Shown: piece by piece, positions 1 through 8,523 of the stretch
Position numbering within the stretch: the first letter of the stretch is position 1
How the letters are laid out: each line of letters opens with the position of its first letter
Source: Cytophagales bacterium WSM2-2
Lineage (GTDB): Bacteria > Bacteroidota > Bacteroidia > Cytophagales > Cyclobacteriaceae
Length of the DNA: 64,000 nt
NCBI GenBank assembly: GCA_015472025.1
Contig: BNHL01000001.1
Span: 3,770,001 to 3,834,000 of the forward strand
Direction of reading: 5' to 3'
Program-made: the position numbers and the translations under genes
Notes under the pieces: model-generated
Told to the model about the DNA's origin: nothing
Databases searched by the model: none
Seen by the model: only the letters and a program-made list of their open reading frames with translations

Positions 1-591
1 TGAAATTTCGATAGAGCCGTCAAAATCCACTTTATCTACAATGCACAGCATAGCGCCTATGTAGATTCCGATTTTACTGAGGTATTGTAAAAATGAAGGC
101 GAACCGTTTTTAACGGCACTTACTGTGCACTTCTTGTTGACCGAAAATTCCGAAAGGTTGACTTGCTTCATCTCCTTGATCTTTCCGGTCTTATCCGGGA
201 TCGGATGACCATGAGGATCTACTTTGGGGAATTCGAGGAACTTGTCCAGTTTTTCGATGAGCAGCGGTGACTGAATATGCTCCAACTGCTCGGCTACTTC
301 ATGCACTTCGTCCCAGTTGAAACTCAGCTTCTGAACCAGGAATGTTTCCCAAAGGCGGTGCTTGCGAATCACGATCAACGCATCCGTTTTCCCCTTGGCA
401 GTCAGGTTGGCACCATAATATTTCTGATACGAAATCAGCTTTTTAGCCGCCAGCTTTTTTACCATGTCAGTGGCCGAGGCGGGTTTGGTTTTCATGGAGT
501 CTGCCAGATCATTGGTCAGGACGGGCTTGCTACCTGCCTCCGACAGGTGGTAGATCGCTTTCAGGTAGTTCTCCTCCGTGTAGCTAAGCAT
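1..591 (-). CDS. DtxR/MntR-family metal-dependent transcriptional repressor (3' end outside window)
   Basis: Reading the minus strand from an ATG at 591 gives MLSYTEENYLKAIYHLSE, the classic opening of the DtxR/IdeR/MntR winged-helix family. The DNA-binding HTH covers about residues 5-65 (SATDMVKKLAAKKLI is the recognition region) and the metal-binding and dimerisation helices follow, with HRLWETFL and EVAEQLEHI (about 75-115), where the family's His and Glu metal ligands sit. At least 197 codons are present and the frame is still open at base 1. Family members bind Fe2+ or Mn2+ and repress metal-uptake genes. A near-perfect palindrome just upstream suggests autoregulation. Which metal it senses cannot be told from this part. 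Confidence 0.9.
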   Translation of the reverse strand, partial: MLSYTEENYLKAIYHLSEAGSKPVLTNDLADSMKTKPASATDMVKKLAAKKLISYQKYYGANLTAKGKTDALIVIRKHRLWETFLVQKLSFNWDEVHEVAEQLEHIQSPLLIEKLDKFLEFPKVDPHGHPIPDKTGKIKEMKQVNLSEFSVNKKCTVSAVKNGSPSFLQYLSKIGIYIGAMLCIVDKVDFDGSIEIS

Positions 592-608
592 TAAATTACT
601 TTGAGCCA

Positions 609-637
609 CAAAGATAATATTTTAGACTAATCTAAAA
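609..637 (-). promoter_or_regulatory. Promoter -7 element and DtxR-like operator of the repressor gene
   Basis: On the minus strand TATCTTTG (609-616) matches the Bacteroidota -7 consensus TAnnTTTG. Directly upstream of it, 620-637 reads TTTTAGACTAATCTAAAA, an 18-bp palindrome with one mismatched pair. Its form resembles DtxR/IdeR boxes (TTAGGnTAnnCTAA). It lies where the -33 to -7 spacer would be, 29 bp before the start codon, so a bound repressor would block the gene's own promoter. The motif match is seen; autoregulation is inferred. Confidence 0.65.
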
Positions 638-673
638 AATGTTTTAGTTATATGAAATAAAAACTAACGAATG

Positions 674-1783
674 TTAGATGGACTGGATAGCCTCAATGAA
701 CCTGGTTTCTTCCGATTCCCACCTGGCTTCTGATGCCGGACGAGTGTAAAAATTCCCTTCTTTATTAATCTGCTCAAGAATGAATGGAACATTGGGTTCA
801 TCAAAATTTACTTTAACTGCCGCAGCAGGCGGTAGACACAGTTTCACCCACGGAGCATGATCCTGAACCAGGATCGGAAGCTGGCACGCCAGGTATTCAT
901 AGAGCTTACTCGGAATTTTGTTTTCGATGTGGGGCGACATCGGGTAGCAAATAAACCCGAAGTGAGCTGAGGCAATTCCATCCATGATAACTTCGTGAGA
1001 AAGGAAAGCCTCACCTCCGAACATGGTGATAAAGGGATGCATCGCAATTTCCTTTTCTAATTTTTTAAAAACAGACGATTGCGCGCAATATCCCATGATC
1101 AATAATTGTATTTTCGGATCTGCCTTGTGTAGTTTCTTTGTCAGCTCAATCGCCTGGAAAACCCCGGTGCTTTCGGCGATAGTTCCCGTGAAGATCAACC
1201 GGGTGATGTTGCTGGCAGGCTTTCTCCGAAAATCGGCAGGCACCCTGCACTTGTTTTCGATCACCACCGACCTCGCCCGTGCAAATGGAAGCTCGCTCTC
1301 ATAGCATCGTTCGGCAAGAATAAATTTTGAAAAAGCAAAAGACACGATCCATTCGCGAAACCTGACTAATGAACCGACCAGGTGTCTCAGAGGAAACGGA
1401 AATACTTCCGTATAAATGATATTTTTCCTGTAGTTCTCCTGGATATCATAAACAACCTTCTTCCCCGTGAATACCCGGTAGAGTAAGGCAACACCTAACA
1501 ACTCATGCGTGCAAACGATCAGAATGTCGGGCTTGATCGAAAAAACTTTCCTCAGCAACTCAATTCTGATTTTTATCCTTCCAATGCCTATTCTGGTGAA
1601 TGGTCCGTGCGGAAGAAAATGAATTCCTTCCATTAATCGCCTCGATGCTGGTGGGAAACCCGCAATGAATACCTCCCACCCATGGGCCGCCAGAGATTGC
1701 CCCATGCGATCAAACATTCGGGGTTCATCTACCGGTTTGAGCACTGAAGCGAGGAGTATTCTTCTTTTTTTTATTTCTTGCAT
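674..1783 (-). CDS. Glycosyltransferase, GT-B fold, GT4-like
   Basis: A 369-residue protein when started at the ATG at 1783 (MQEIKKRRILLASVLKPVDE). The open frame extends further upstream but would then run across dapD on the other strand, so the inner start is chosen. N-terminal Rossmann half: RILLASVLKPVDEPRMFDRM (8-27), with DIQENYRK at 113-120. C-terminal nucleotide-sugar half: LIFTGTIAESTGV (197-209), then PSKLYEYLACQLPILV (291-306), the EX7E-like donor-binding region of GT4 enzymes. It probably transfers a sugar onto an envelope polysaccharide; acceptor unknown. It is transcribed divergently from dapD with only 21 bp between the starts. No other polysaccharide genes are nearby. Confidence 0.8.
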   Translation of the reverse strand: MQEIKKRRILLASVLKPVDEPRMFDRMGQSLAAHGWEVFIAGFPPASRRLMEGIHFLPHGPFTRIGIGRIKIRIELLRKVFSIKPDILIVCTHELLGVALLYRVFTGKKVVYDIQENYRKNIIYTEVFPFPLRHLVGSLVRFREWIVSFAFSKFILAERCYESELPFARARSVVIENKCRVPADFRRKPASNITRLIFTGTIAESTGVFQAIELTKKLHKADPKIQLLIMGYCAQSSVFKKLEKEIAMHPFITMFGGEAFLSHEVIMDGIASAHFGFICYPMSPHIENKIPSKLYEYLACQLPILVQDHAPWVKLCLPPAAAVKVNFDEPNVPFILEQINKEGNFYTRPASEARWESEETRFIEAIQSI

Positions 1784-1804
1784 CCGATTTAACAGTAAAT
1801 ATAG

Positions 1805-2617
1805 ATGCAACTTCAGGAACAAATTGAAAAAGTGTGGAGCAATCGCGAGCTCCTTCAGACAACCGAGGCTCAGGCCGCTATTCGCGAAGTGGTTGAACAA
1901 CTGGATAAAGGCAAACTTCGTGTGGCTGAACCGGTGGCCGATGGGTGGAAGGTGAATGAATGGATCAAAAAGGCCGTCATCCTCTATTTCCCGATCCAGA
2001 CCATGGAAACGATCGAAGTAGGGCCTTTTGAATTTCATGATAAAATTGCCCTGAAGAAAAATTATAAAGCATTGGGTGTCCGCGTTGTTCCTCACGCGAT
2101 TGCGCGCTACGGCTCGTATGTGAGCAAAGGCGTTATCCTGATGCCTTCATATGTTAACATCGGTGCGTATGTCGATGAAGGGACGATGGTAGACACGTGG
2201 GCAACCGTTGGAAGTTGTGCACAGATTGGAAAGAACGTTCACCTGAGTGGGGGTGTGGGAATAGGCGGTGTACTGGAGCCCGTACAAGCTGCCCCGGTAA
2301 TTGTTGAGGACAATGCGTTCATCGGTTCGAGGTGCATCATTGTAGAAGGCGTTCGTGTTGGAAGCGAAGCCGTACTTGGAGCTAACGTTGTCTTAACAGC
2401 GAGTTCAAAAATTATTGACGTAACGGGTCCCAAGCCGGTCGAATATAAGAGCTTTGTTCCTCCAAGGTCTGTGGTGATTCCAGGGACGATTCCTAAACAG
2501 TTTCCAGCAGGCGAATTCCAGGTTCCTTGCGCATTGATCATTGGACAGCGCAAAGAAAGTACGGACAAAAAAACGTCACTTAATGACGCCCTACGTGATA
2601 ATCAAATCTCGGTTTGA
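1805..2617 (+). CDS. dapD: 2,3,4,5-tetrahydropyridine-2,6-dicarboxylate N-succinyltransferase
   Basis: DapD succinylates tetrahydrodipicolinate in the succinylase branch of lysine and meso-diaminopimelate synthesis. The 270-residue length is normal for the family. The N-terminal helical domain (WSNRELLQ, LDKGKLRVAEP at 34-43) is followed by a left-handed beta-helix of hexapeptide repeats from about residue 100 to 200, including the conserved EGTMVDTWATVGSCAQIG (125-142). The product would be cytosolic and, by family knowledge, a trimer. The ATG at 1805 gives the usual family N-terminus. No other dap genes are adjacent. Confidence 0.97.
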   Translation: MQLQEQIEKVWSNRELLQTTEAQAAIREVVEQLDKGKLRVAEPVADGWKVNEWIKKAVILYFPIQTMETIEVGPFEFHDKIALKKNYKALGVRVVPHAIARYGSYVSKGVILMPSYVNIGAYVDEGTMVDTWATVGSCAQIGKNVHLSGGVGIGGVLEPVQAAPVIVEDNAFIGSRCIIVEGVRVGSEAVLGANVVLTASSKIIDVTGPKPVEYKSFVPPRSVVIPGTIPKQFPAGEFQVPCALIIGQRKESTDKKTSLNDALRDNQISV

Positions 2618-2661
2618 TATTTGCTAATTGATTCTGTAAAAAACTGGAGGTAAATTTGCGT

Positions 2662-3468
2662 ATGCGCTGGAAGTTACTTGTTGCTGTCGGGTTTATCAGT
2701 TTTGCTTTTACACAGGAAAGCCCGCTGCCCCGTTCAAAAAAATCGAGTATTTCAACAGGTGAGAGACTTGACTACCGGATGTACCTTGGCTTTTTTACGG
2801 TAGGCCGGGGAACAACTACCGTGGACAATAACTATCACGTCAGAAATGACCGCAAGTGCTACAAAGTGGATGCCTTCATGCAGACACTTGGGATGGCAAG
2901 CTGGGTTTCGAAGGTGAATGACAATTGGGGCGCTTATGTTGATACGAGTGAACTTGTGGCTCACGAATCATACCGGGTACTAAGTGAGGGCAGCTATCGC
3001 CTCCATGAAGTTGTAACCTACAATCACGAGAGAGATGAGGCCTCAGTAAGTGTCGCAGACAAAAAGACGGGCAAATTTGGCGATCCCAAAACATACACAA
3101 CCCCGGACCAGGTGCGGGATATTGTTGCGGGGTTCATGTACTTACGCATCATCGATTTTTCGAAATACAAAGTTAAAGACACGCTTACAGTCTCAGGGTT
3201 TTTTGAAGACAAGGCCTATCACTTTAAGATCATTTATCACGGGAAGGAAACAGTTAAGACAGACCTCGGAAAAATTCCTTGCCACAAACTGATCCCCATC
3301 ATGCCCGATAACCAGTTGTTCAGGGGCGAGAACTCCGTCACGGCCTGGATTTCTGCCGATGGAAACCAGGTTCCAATTAAGGTAGATGCCAGGATGTTCA
3401 TTGGACATGCCGGAACAGAACTGGTTAGCTTCCGCGGATTGAAAAACCAGTTTGTGGTAGTGCGCTGA
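2662..3468 (+). CDS. DUF3108 domain-containing exported protein
   Basis: A 268-residue protein with a cleavable-type signal peptide (MRWKLLVAVGFISFAFTQ). The body, with ERLDYRMYLGFFTVGRGT near the mature N-terminus and repeated beta strands, fits DUF3108, a periplasmic lipid-binding-like fold of unknown role common next to lipoprotein or envelope genes. I chose the ATG at 2662 over a TTG at 2656. TAAATTTG at 2651-2658, with a TTG 20 bp upstream of it, is a full match to the promoter consensus and would put the transcript start almost at the ATG. A GGAGG at 2646-2650 is also present, so how translation starts is unclear. Confidence 0.75.
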   Translation: MRWKLLVAVGFISFAFTQESPLPRSKKSSISTGERLDYRMYLGFFTVGRGTTTVDNNYHVRNDRKCYKVDAFMQTLGMASWVSKVNDNWGAYVDTSELVAHESYRVLSEGSYRLHEVVTYNHERDEASVSVADKKTGKFGDPKTYTTPDQVRDIVAGFMYLRIIDFSKYKVKDTLTVSGFFEDKAYHFKIIYHGKETVKTDLGKIPCHKLIPIMPDNQLFRGENSVTAWISADGNQVPIKVDARMFIGHAGTELVSFRGLKNQFVVVR

Positions 3469-3526
3469 TCAAAGTATCACATCAACTATTTGTTTATTTT
3501 TATCAGCATAACCTAATCCAAAAGTT

Positions 3527-3898
3527 ATGCTAAAAGAATTCAAAGCCTTTGCAATTCGAGGCAACGTGATTGACCTCGCAGTGGGTGTTGTGATTGGTGC
3601 GGCATTCAACAAAATCGTTGGATCATTGATTGACGATGTCATCACCCCCTTGATCCTGAAGCCTGCACTGGATGCTGCTCGTCTTTCGCACTTGAGTGAG
3701 TTGACCGTTTTTGGCACAGTGAAATACGGAGTCTTCGCGGCTTCGGTTATTAATTTTGTCATTGTCGCTTTCGTACTTTTCCTGATTATTAAAGGAATGA
3801 ATGCAGCGCAAAAGAAAGAAGAAGCACAGCCTGTAACTCCGTCTACTCCGGCAGATGTTCAGTTGTTAACTGAAATTCGCGACCTGCTAAAAAAATGA
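3527..3898 (+). CDS. mscL: Large-conductance mechanosensitive channel MscL
   Basis: MscL opens under membrane tension to release solutes after osmotic downshock. The 123-residue length and the start MLKEFKAFAIRGNVIDLAVG are diagnostic: an N-terminal amphipathic helix, then TM1 (about 14-40, with GVVIGAAFNKIVGSLIDDVI), a periplasmic loop, TM2 (about 65-92, VINFVIVAFVLFLIIKGMN) and a charged C-terminal helix ending in LLTEIRDLLKK. It forms a homopentamer in the inner membrane. The next gene begins 6 bp after its stop and is probably co-transcribed. Confidence 0.97.
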   Translation: MLKEFKAFAIRGNVIDLAVGVVIGAAFNKIVGSLIDDVITPLILKPALDAARLSHLSELTVFGTVKYGVFAASVINFVIVAFVLFLIIKGMNAAQKKEEAQPVTPSTPADVQLLTEIRDLLKK

Positions 3899-3904
3899 TT
3901 TACT

Positions 3905-4297
3905 GTGAAAAACATTTTTAGACCAGGCGATCAGAAGTTCTTTAAGCGAACTGTTTTAGAACAAGACCAGGCGATTTTTCATGACCAATTGCTCCACCCG
4001 GTATGCTCCACGTTTGCCCTGGCCCGCGACTTCGAATGGTCATCACGCCTTTTTTTTATTGAAATGAAAGAAGATGATGAGGAAGGCGTTGGCACCATGC
4101 TTTCAATTGTACATCAGAGTCCCGCTTTTGTAGGAGAGGAGGTCTCTTTCACCGCCACGGTCGAGACAATAATTAAGAATGAATTGATTTGTACGATCGA
4201 AGCCAAAGTGGGCGACAGGATTATCGCTATTGGCAAAACTGGCCAGAAAATGCTGAAGCGTGAAAAACTAAGGGAATTGTTTAGGGCAAAGTATTGA
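3905..4297 (+). CDS. Hotdog-fold thioesterase, FlK (fluoroacetyl-CoA thioesterase)-like
   Basis: A 130-residue single hotdog domain starting with a GTG at 3905 (KNIFRPGDQKFF); the nearest ATG upstream is out of frame and soon stops. FHDQLLHPVCSTFALARDFEW and the acidic stretch MKEDDEEGVGTMLSIVHQSP are typical of the FlK-like thioesterase family, which hydrolyses small acyl-CoA esters. The Ser/Thr of VCSTFAL and the downstream Glu/His are candidate catalytic residues. Substrate unknown; true fluoroacetyl-CoA specificity is not implied. It follows mscL by 6 bp. Confidence 0.75.
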   Translation: MKNIFRPGDQKFFKRTVLEQDQAIFHDQLLHPVCSTFALARDFEWSSRLFFIEMKEDDEEGVGTMLSIVHQSPAFVGEEVSFTATVETIIKNELICTIEAKVGDRIIAIGKTGQKMLKREKLRELFRAKY

Positions 4298-4404
4298 ACA
4301 AATGCCCTGAGATTGAGACATTAAAAAGCCTTATCTTTTCCGAGGGACTCTATAGAGGCATAGCCTTAAATCTTTTAAAAAAGTAAATCTCAAAAGTGAA
4401 TAAC

Positions 4405-5328
4405 ATGATTTCGGTCTTAAACCTCAGTAAGAGCTATGAAACGGTACAAGCACTGAAGGGAATATCTTTCAACATCAAACAAGGCGAGTTCTTTGGGTTG
4501 CTCGGCCCTAATGGTGCAGGGAAAACAACTACTATATCCATCATGAGTACTCTTCTTGAGCCGAATGAAGGAAGTGTCAGTATTGCGGGCTTTGATCTCA
4601 AAGCCAATCCAACAGAATGCAAGAAAACAATCGGGGTAGTACCCCAGGAAATAGCTTTGTACAACGAGCTTTCAGCCTATGATAATCTTATGTTCTGGGG
4701 AAGCTTGTACAATGTTTCCAAAAGCGAATTAAGATCAAGAATTGATGAAACGCTACGGCTGTTTGGGTTATTTGAAAGAAGAAATGATAAAGTGAAAACA
4801 TACTCGGGTGGAATGAAACGCAGGATCAACATCGCCTCAGCGCTACTGCATCAACCCAAGGTTTTGTTTATGGATGAACCTACAGTGGGTATTGATCCGC
4901 AAAGCAGGAACCTGATTTTTGAAGTAGTTGAGAAGCTGCATAAGGAAGGAATGACCTTTGTTTACACTACTCATTACATGGAGGAAGCGGAACGGTTCTG
5001 CGACCGGATTGGAATAATTGACAACGGGCAGATTATTGCCCAGGGAACTCTGGAGGAATTGAAGTCATTGAGCAAGATCAACGAAACCATTGTTGTTACG
5101 TTCACGAATCTCTCGGATAGTTTGTACGAAAAGATTTCTTCAGAGTGGGAAGGAGCGACACGGGTGGGAGATGTGATTCACTTCGTTTCCTCCGATGTAA
5201 AAAAAGACCTGTCCGTGATAGTATTAAAATGCAGTCAGGCGGGCCTGGCCATTTCTCATATTGATATTAAGAAAGTTAATCTTGAAACTATCTTCCTAAG
5301 TTTAACAGGTAAACAACTGCGCGACTAA
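4405..5328 (+). CDS. ABC transporter ATP-binding protein (ABC-2/DrrA type)
   Basis: A 307-residue ATPase subunit. Walker A GPNGAGKTT (34-42), signature YSGGM (133-137), Walker B VLFMDEP (153-159) and switch His190 are all intact, so it should be active. The roughly 90-residue C-terminal extension after the nucleotide-binding domain is like that of DrrA/CcmA-type exporters. ATG at 4405 is preferred to a GTG three codons earlier because it gives the usual start, MISVLNLSKSYETVQALKG. The permease gene begins one base after its stop, so the two form an exporter operon. Substrate unknown; drugs or lipids are typical of the family. Confidence 0.92.
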   Translation: MISVLNLSKSYETVQALKGISFNIKQGEFFGLLGPNGAGKTTTISIMSTLLEPNEGSVSIAGFDLKANPTECKKTIGVVPQEIALYNELSAYDNLMFWGSLYNVSKSELRSRIDETLRLFGLFERRNDKVKTYSGGMKRRINIASALLHQPKVLFMDEPTVGIDPQSRNLIFEVVEKLHKEGMTFVYTTHYMEEAERFCDRIGIIDNGQIIAQGTLEELKSLSKINETIVVTFTNLSDSLYEKISSEWEGATRVGDVIHFVSSDVKKDLSVIVLKCSQAGLAISHIDIKKVNLETIFLSLTGKQLRD

Positions 5329-5329
5329 A

Positions 5330-6556
5330 ATGAAAAAACTAGCCATAAAAGACCTGAAATTGTTTTTTGCCGACAAGAGGTCATTGATACTAACGTTTGC
5401 GGTTCCTATTGCATTGATCACGCTTTTTGCTTTCGCATTTGGAGGAGTAGGACAAGAGAAGGGAAAGGCAAGACCCACGAAAGTGCTTGTGGCCGATGAA
5501 GATGAGACAGGGGCTTCGAAAAACGTAATTGCTCAACTTGATTCGTTGAAAGAAATTGAAGTGTCGTTAACAGATATCGGTACGGCAGAGAATCGGATAA
5601 GAAAAGGTGAAGAACCTGCAGTTCTTGTATTTCACAAAGGGTTTAGCGACTCTTTGAATGCTGGTAAAAATCCTCCGATAGAATTCAAATATGATGGAGC
5701 AAAAGAAGCAGAAATAGGGATTTTACAAGGGGCACTTACCGGAAAACTCATGAGCATCCTTGGTGCCCGTTCGATTGAAAAAGATGTGCTTACCATGGTT
5801 GATTCCGATAATCCAGGTATAGATGAGGTCACCCGAAAAAAAATTCATTCTCAGATATCGAAAAATTTCTCATCGGATCAAACAAAGAAAATATCTACGA
5901 CTCTTATCAAAAAGACACCACTCGTTGCCGAAGAAGAAACTTCACCAGGCCTTATCCAAGCCGTCTCTGGCACGGCAATCATGATGCTGCTATTTTCTGT
6001 TGTAGGTGTGGGCGCCAGCATGCTTGACGAAAAGCAAGAAGGTACTTTAAAGAAACTATTGTACTCTCCGCTTCACCCGAATAGTATTTTGTTTGGAAAA
6101 ATGATTTATGCGAACTCAGTTTCCATGCTCCAGCTTTCGGTAATGTTCCTTTATGCCTGGCTGGTTTTCGGATTGGATATTTTCTCCCATCTCCCTTCTT
6201 TATTGATCATGATTGTGGCAACGGCTTATGCGTGTTCAAGTTTCGGGGTACTGCTTGCCTCTATTGCAAAATCCCGCCAACAAGTGCAGGGAATGTCAAC
6301 GTTAATAGTGCTTGTGATGAGCTGTATTGGTGGCAGCATGGTTCCAACATTTATAATGCCGCTGTTCATGCAAAAGATTTCGGTGTTCTCCGTAAACTAC
6401 TGGGGGATACAGGGTTTCTATGACATTTTTTGGAGAAAACTCCCGATAACAGATCTTACATTTCTTTCGCGTATTCTTGTATTGACAATAATCGGAACCG
6501 TAATGAACCTGATTGCGCTCCAGATGTTTAAGAAAAATGTGCTGAAGATTGCTTAA
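5330..6556 (+). CDS. ABC-2 type transporter permease
   Basis: A 408-residue membrane subunit partner of the preceding ATPase. It has one N-terminal helix (about 19-40, LILTFAVPIALITLFAFAFG), a large extracytoplasmic segment to about residue 210, and then five hydrophobic helices. The second half contains LDEKQEGTLKKLLYSPL and GGSMVPTFIMPLFMQ, hallmarks of the ABC2_membrane_3 (YhfE/NatB-like) layout. It starts one base after the ATPase stop, indicating tight co-translation. Export is expected; the cargo cannot be deduced. Confidence 0.9.
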   Translation: MKKLAIKDLKLFFADKRSLILTFAVPIALITLFAFAFGGVGQEKGKARPTKVLVADEDETGASKNVIAQLDSLKEIEVSLTDIGTAENRIRKGEEPAVLVFHKGFSDSLNAGKNPPIEFKYDGAKEAEIGILQGALTGKLMSILGARSIEKDVLTMVDSDNPGIDEVTRKKIHSQISKNFSSDQTKKISTTLIKKTPLVAEEETSPGLIQAVSGTAIMMLLFSVVGVGASMLDEKQEGTLKKLLYSPLHPNSILFGKMIYANSVSMLQLSVMFLYAWLVFGLDIFSHLPSLLIMIVATAYACSSFGVLLASIAKSRQQVQGMSTLIVLVMSCIGGSMVPTFIMPLFMQKISVFSVNYWGIQGFYDIFWRKLPITDLTFLSRILVLTIIGTVMNLIALQMFKKNVLKIA

Positions 6557-6585
6557 GACAAGCCCACTTCATCGATGTGATTTAT

Positions 6586-6617
6586 TTTGATCACGTTAAA
6601 ATAAAAGCGCACTTTTG
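6586..6617 (+). promoter_or_regulatory. Predicted promoter of the MsbA-like exporter
   Basis: TTTG at 6586-6589, a 20-nt spacer, then CACTTTTG at 6610-6617, one mismatch from the Bacteroidota -7 box TAnnTTTG. The expected transcript start near 6624 leaves a leader of about 25 nt before the ATG at 6649. This separates the exporter gene from the upstream ABC-2 pair. Confidence 0.5.
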
Positions 6618-6648
6618 CCGACTTCTATAAAGTACACACCACTTTTAC

Positions 6649-8379
6649 ATGTCGAAACCTAAGTCTAAAGTCACCATTGGCCACGTTTTCAAAACGATTA
6701 TCTGGCCTCGCAAGAAACTTCTGTTTATTGGTCTGATCCTCATCATTATAAGCCGTGCTGCCGGCCTTGTCGCACCCTGGGCTACCAAGCCTTTTATGGA
6801 CGACATTCTCGTGAAGCACGATATGGATAAACTACCAACAATCCTGATCGGGGTATTGGTAGCTATTTTAATTCAAGCCATCACTTCGTTTTTACTTACT
6901 CAAATTCTCAGTGTTGAAGCGCAGCACCTGATCTCTGTTCTACGCTCAAGTGTACAGAAGCATCTCCTGAGATTGCCCATTCGTTTCTTTGACAATCAAA
7001 AGTCAGGAGCCCTTGTGTCGCGCGTGATGAACGATGTGGAAGGAGTGAGAAATTTGGTTGGAACAGGTTTGGTGCAATTGATCGGAGGTACTCTTACTGC
7101 TGTGATTTCAGTTGGCTTTTTGATCAACATCAGCCCATTGATGACGTTGTTCGTACTGTTGCCGATGTCGATCTTCGGTGTCATTACTTTGAAAGCGTTT
7201 TCGATCATCCGCCCAATCTTTCGCGAACGCGGAAAAATAACTGCTGAGGTGACGGGACGCCTCACAGAAACTTTGAATGGTATCAGGGTTATTAAAGGAT
7301 TCAATGCAGAAGCACAGGAAATAAAAGTATTCGAGCAAGGCGTGGAAAAACTTTTCCTCAACGTCAAAAAGAGCCTTACGTCTACCAGTGTTATAACAAG
7401 TTCGGGAGCATTCCTCGTGGGGTTGACTAGTGTTGGGATCATGGGGTTTAGCGGTTATTTCAACTTATCCGCTGGTGACTTTCTCCAGTTCACCATGTTC
7501 ATGGTATTTATGATTGCGCCTATTGTGCAAATGAGCAATATCGGAAGTCAACTTACGGAAGCGTTTGCAGGTCTTGATCGTACAGAAGAACTGATGAATA
7601 CCCCGGTGGAGGACGATAATTCGCAACGCACGATAAAGATAAAAGATATCAAAGGTGATATTTCCTTTAGTAATGTGTCATTTGCCTACGAAGAAGGTAA
7701 GACCGTTTTGAATGAAGTAAGTTTTGATGCTCCAGCCGGATCGGTCATTGCGCTGGTGGGTACATCGGGTTCGGGAAAAACAACTATAGCCGGACTGGCT
7801 GCTTCATTTTTGAATCCAGTTTCGGGAACGATTACCATCGATGGAGTCGATATGTCAAAAGTTTCATTGGACAGCTATCGCAGCAATTTGGGCGTAGTGT
7901 TGCAGGATGACTTTTTGTATGAAGGAACCATTCGTGAGAATATTTTATTTCCTCGACCCAATGCTACGGTTGACGAATTGCAGCAGGCTGTGAAAGCAGC
8001 TTATGTCGATGAATTTACCAACCGGTTTGAACTTGGATTGGATACAGTGATTGGCGAACGTGGCGTAAAACTTTCAGGTGGACAGCGTCAACGCATTGCC
8101 ATTGCCCGTGCAATACTCGCCAATCCCAGAATTCTTATTCTTGATGAAGCAACATCTAACCTTGATACTGAAAGTGAAAGCTTCATTCAGGAAAGCTTGA
8201 AGGGCTTGATGAAGAACAGAACCACTTTCGTGATTGCTCACAGGCTAAGTACAATTCGTCAGGCGGACCAAATACTTGTCATCGAAAATGGAAGGATAGA
8301 AGAACGCGGACGACATGAGGAGTTGATTGCGAAGAAAGGGCGCTACTTTGAATTATATACATATCAGGCAAGGATTTAA
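6649..8379 (+). CDS. ABC transporter, fused permease/ATPase (MsbA-like exporter)
   Basis: A 576-residue half transporter with an N-terminal six-helix exporter domain (about 20-315) and a C-terminal nucleotide-binding domain. Walker A GTSGSGKT (371-378), Q-loop Gln419, signature LSGGQ (475-479), Walker B ILILDEA (495-501) and switch His531 are intact. The length and architecture match MsbA/LmrA-type homodimeric lipid or drug flippases of the inner membrane. Whether this is the lipid A flippase or one of several paralogues cannot be decided from sequence alone, so no symbol is given. It has its own predicted promoter. Confidence 0.9.
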   Translation: MSKPKSKVTIGHVFKTIIWPRKKLLFIGLILIIISRAAGLVAPWATKPFMDDILVKHDMDKLPTILIGVLVAILIQAITSFLLTQILSVEAQHLISVLRSSVQKHLLRLPIRFFDNQKSGALVSRVMNDVEGVRNLVGTGLVQLIGGTLTAVISVGFLINISPLMTLFVLLPMSIFGVITLKAFSIIRPIFRERGKITAEVTGRLTETLNGIRVIKGFNAEAQEIKVFEQGVEKLFLNVKKSLTSTSVITSSGAFLVGLTSVGIMGFSGYFNLSAGDFLQFTMFMVFMIAPIVQMSNIGSQLTEAFAGLDRTEELMNTPVEDDNSQRTIKIKDIKGDISFSNVSFAYEEGKTVLNEVSFDAPAGSVIALVGTSGSGKTTIAGLAASFLNPVSGTITIDGVDMSKVSLDSYRSNLGVVLQDDFLYEGTIRENILFPRPNATVDELQQAVKAAYVDEFTNRFELGLDTVIGERGVKLSGGQRQRIAIARAILANPRILILDEATSNLDTESESFIQESLKGLMKNRTTFVIAHRLSTIRQADQILVIENGRIEERGRHEELIAKKGRYFELYTYQARI

Positions 8380-8380
8380 A

Positions 8381-8435
8381 GTCATTTTGTCTTATTTAAT
8401 CAGATAATCCGATAAAAATAGGTCATTTTGTCTTA
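8381..8435. promoter_or_regulatory. Two 14-bp direct repeats upstream of hsp20
   Basis: GTCATTTTGTCTTA occurs at 8381-8394 and again, identically, at 8422-8435, a 41-bp period or about four helical turns. The copies lie 89-143 bp before the hsp20 start and begin right after the upstream stop codon. No CIRCE element is visible, so these repeats are the best candidate for heat-shock control of the gene. Confidence 0.45.
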
Positions 8436-8523
8436 ATAATTGGACTATTTCTCATCGGCATAGTTTTTCATGAAGGGGTAAGCATGCAATTGAAAAGCAT
8501 GTTAAACCAAAAAAATAAAAACT

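Noticed and set aside
277-594. 105-residue plus-strand frame
   Set aside because: Antisense to the DtxR-type repressor, which matches its family well.
674-2095. 473-residue minus-strand frame, with the N-terminal 104 residues over dapD
   Set aside because: The extra residues are antisense to a certain gene (dapD); ATG 1783 gives a normal glycosyltransferase start.
6996-7442. 148-residue minus-strand frame
   Set aside because: Antisense to the MsbA-like transporter; no homology or ribosome site.
8456-8473. Possible sigma-54 promoter (GGCA-N6-TTCA) before hsp20
   Set aside because: Lacks the essential GC at -12, and no enhancer-binding protein gene is near.
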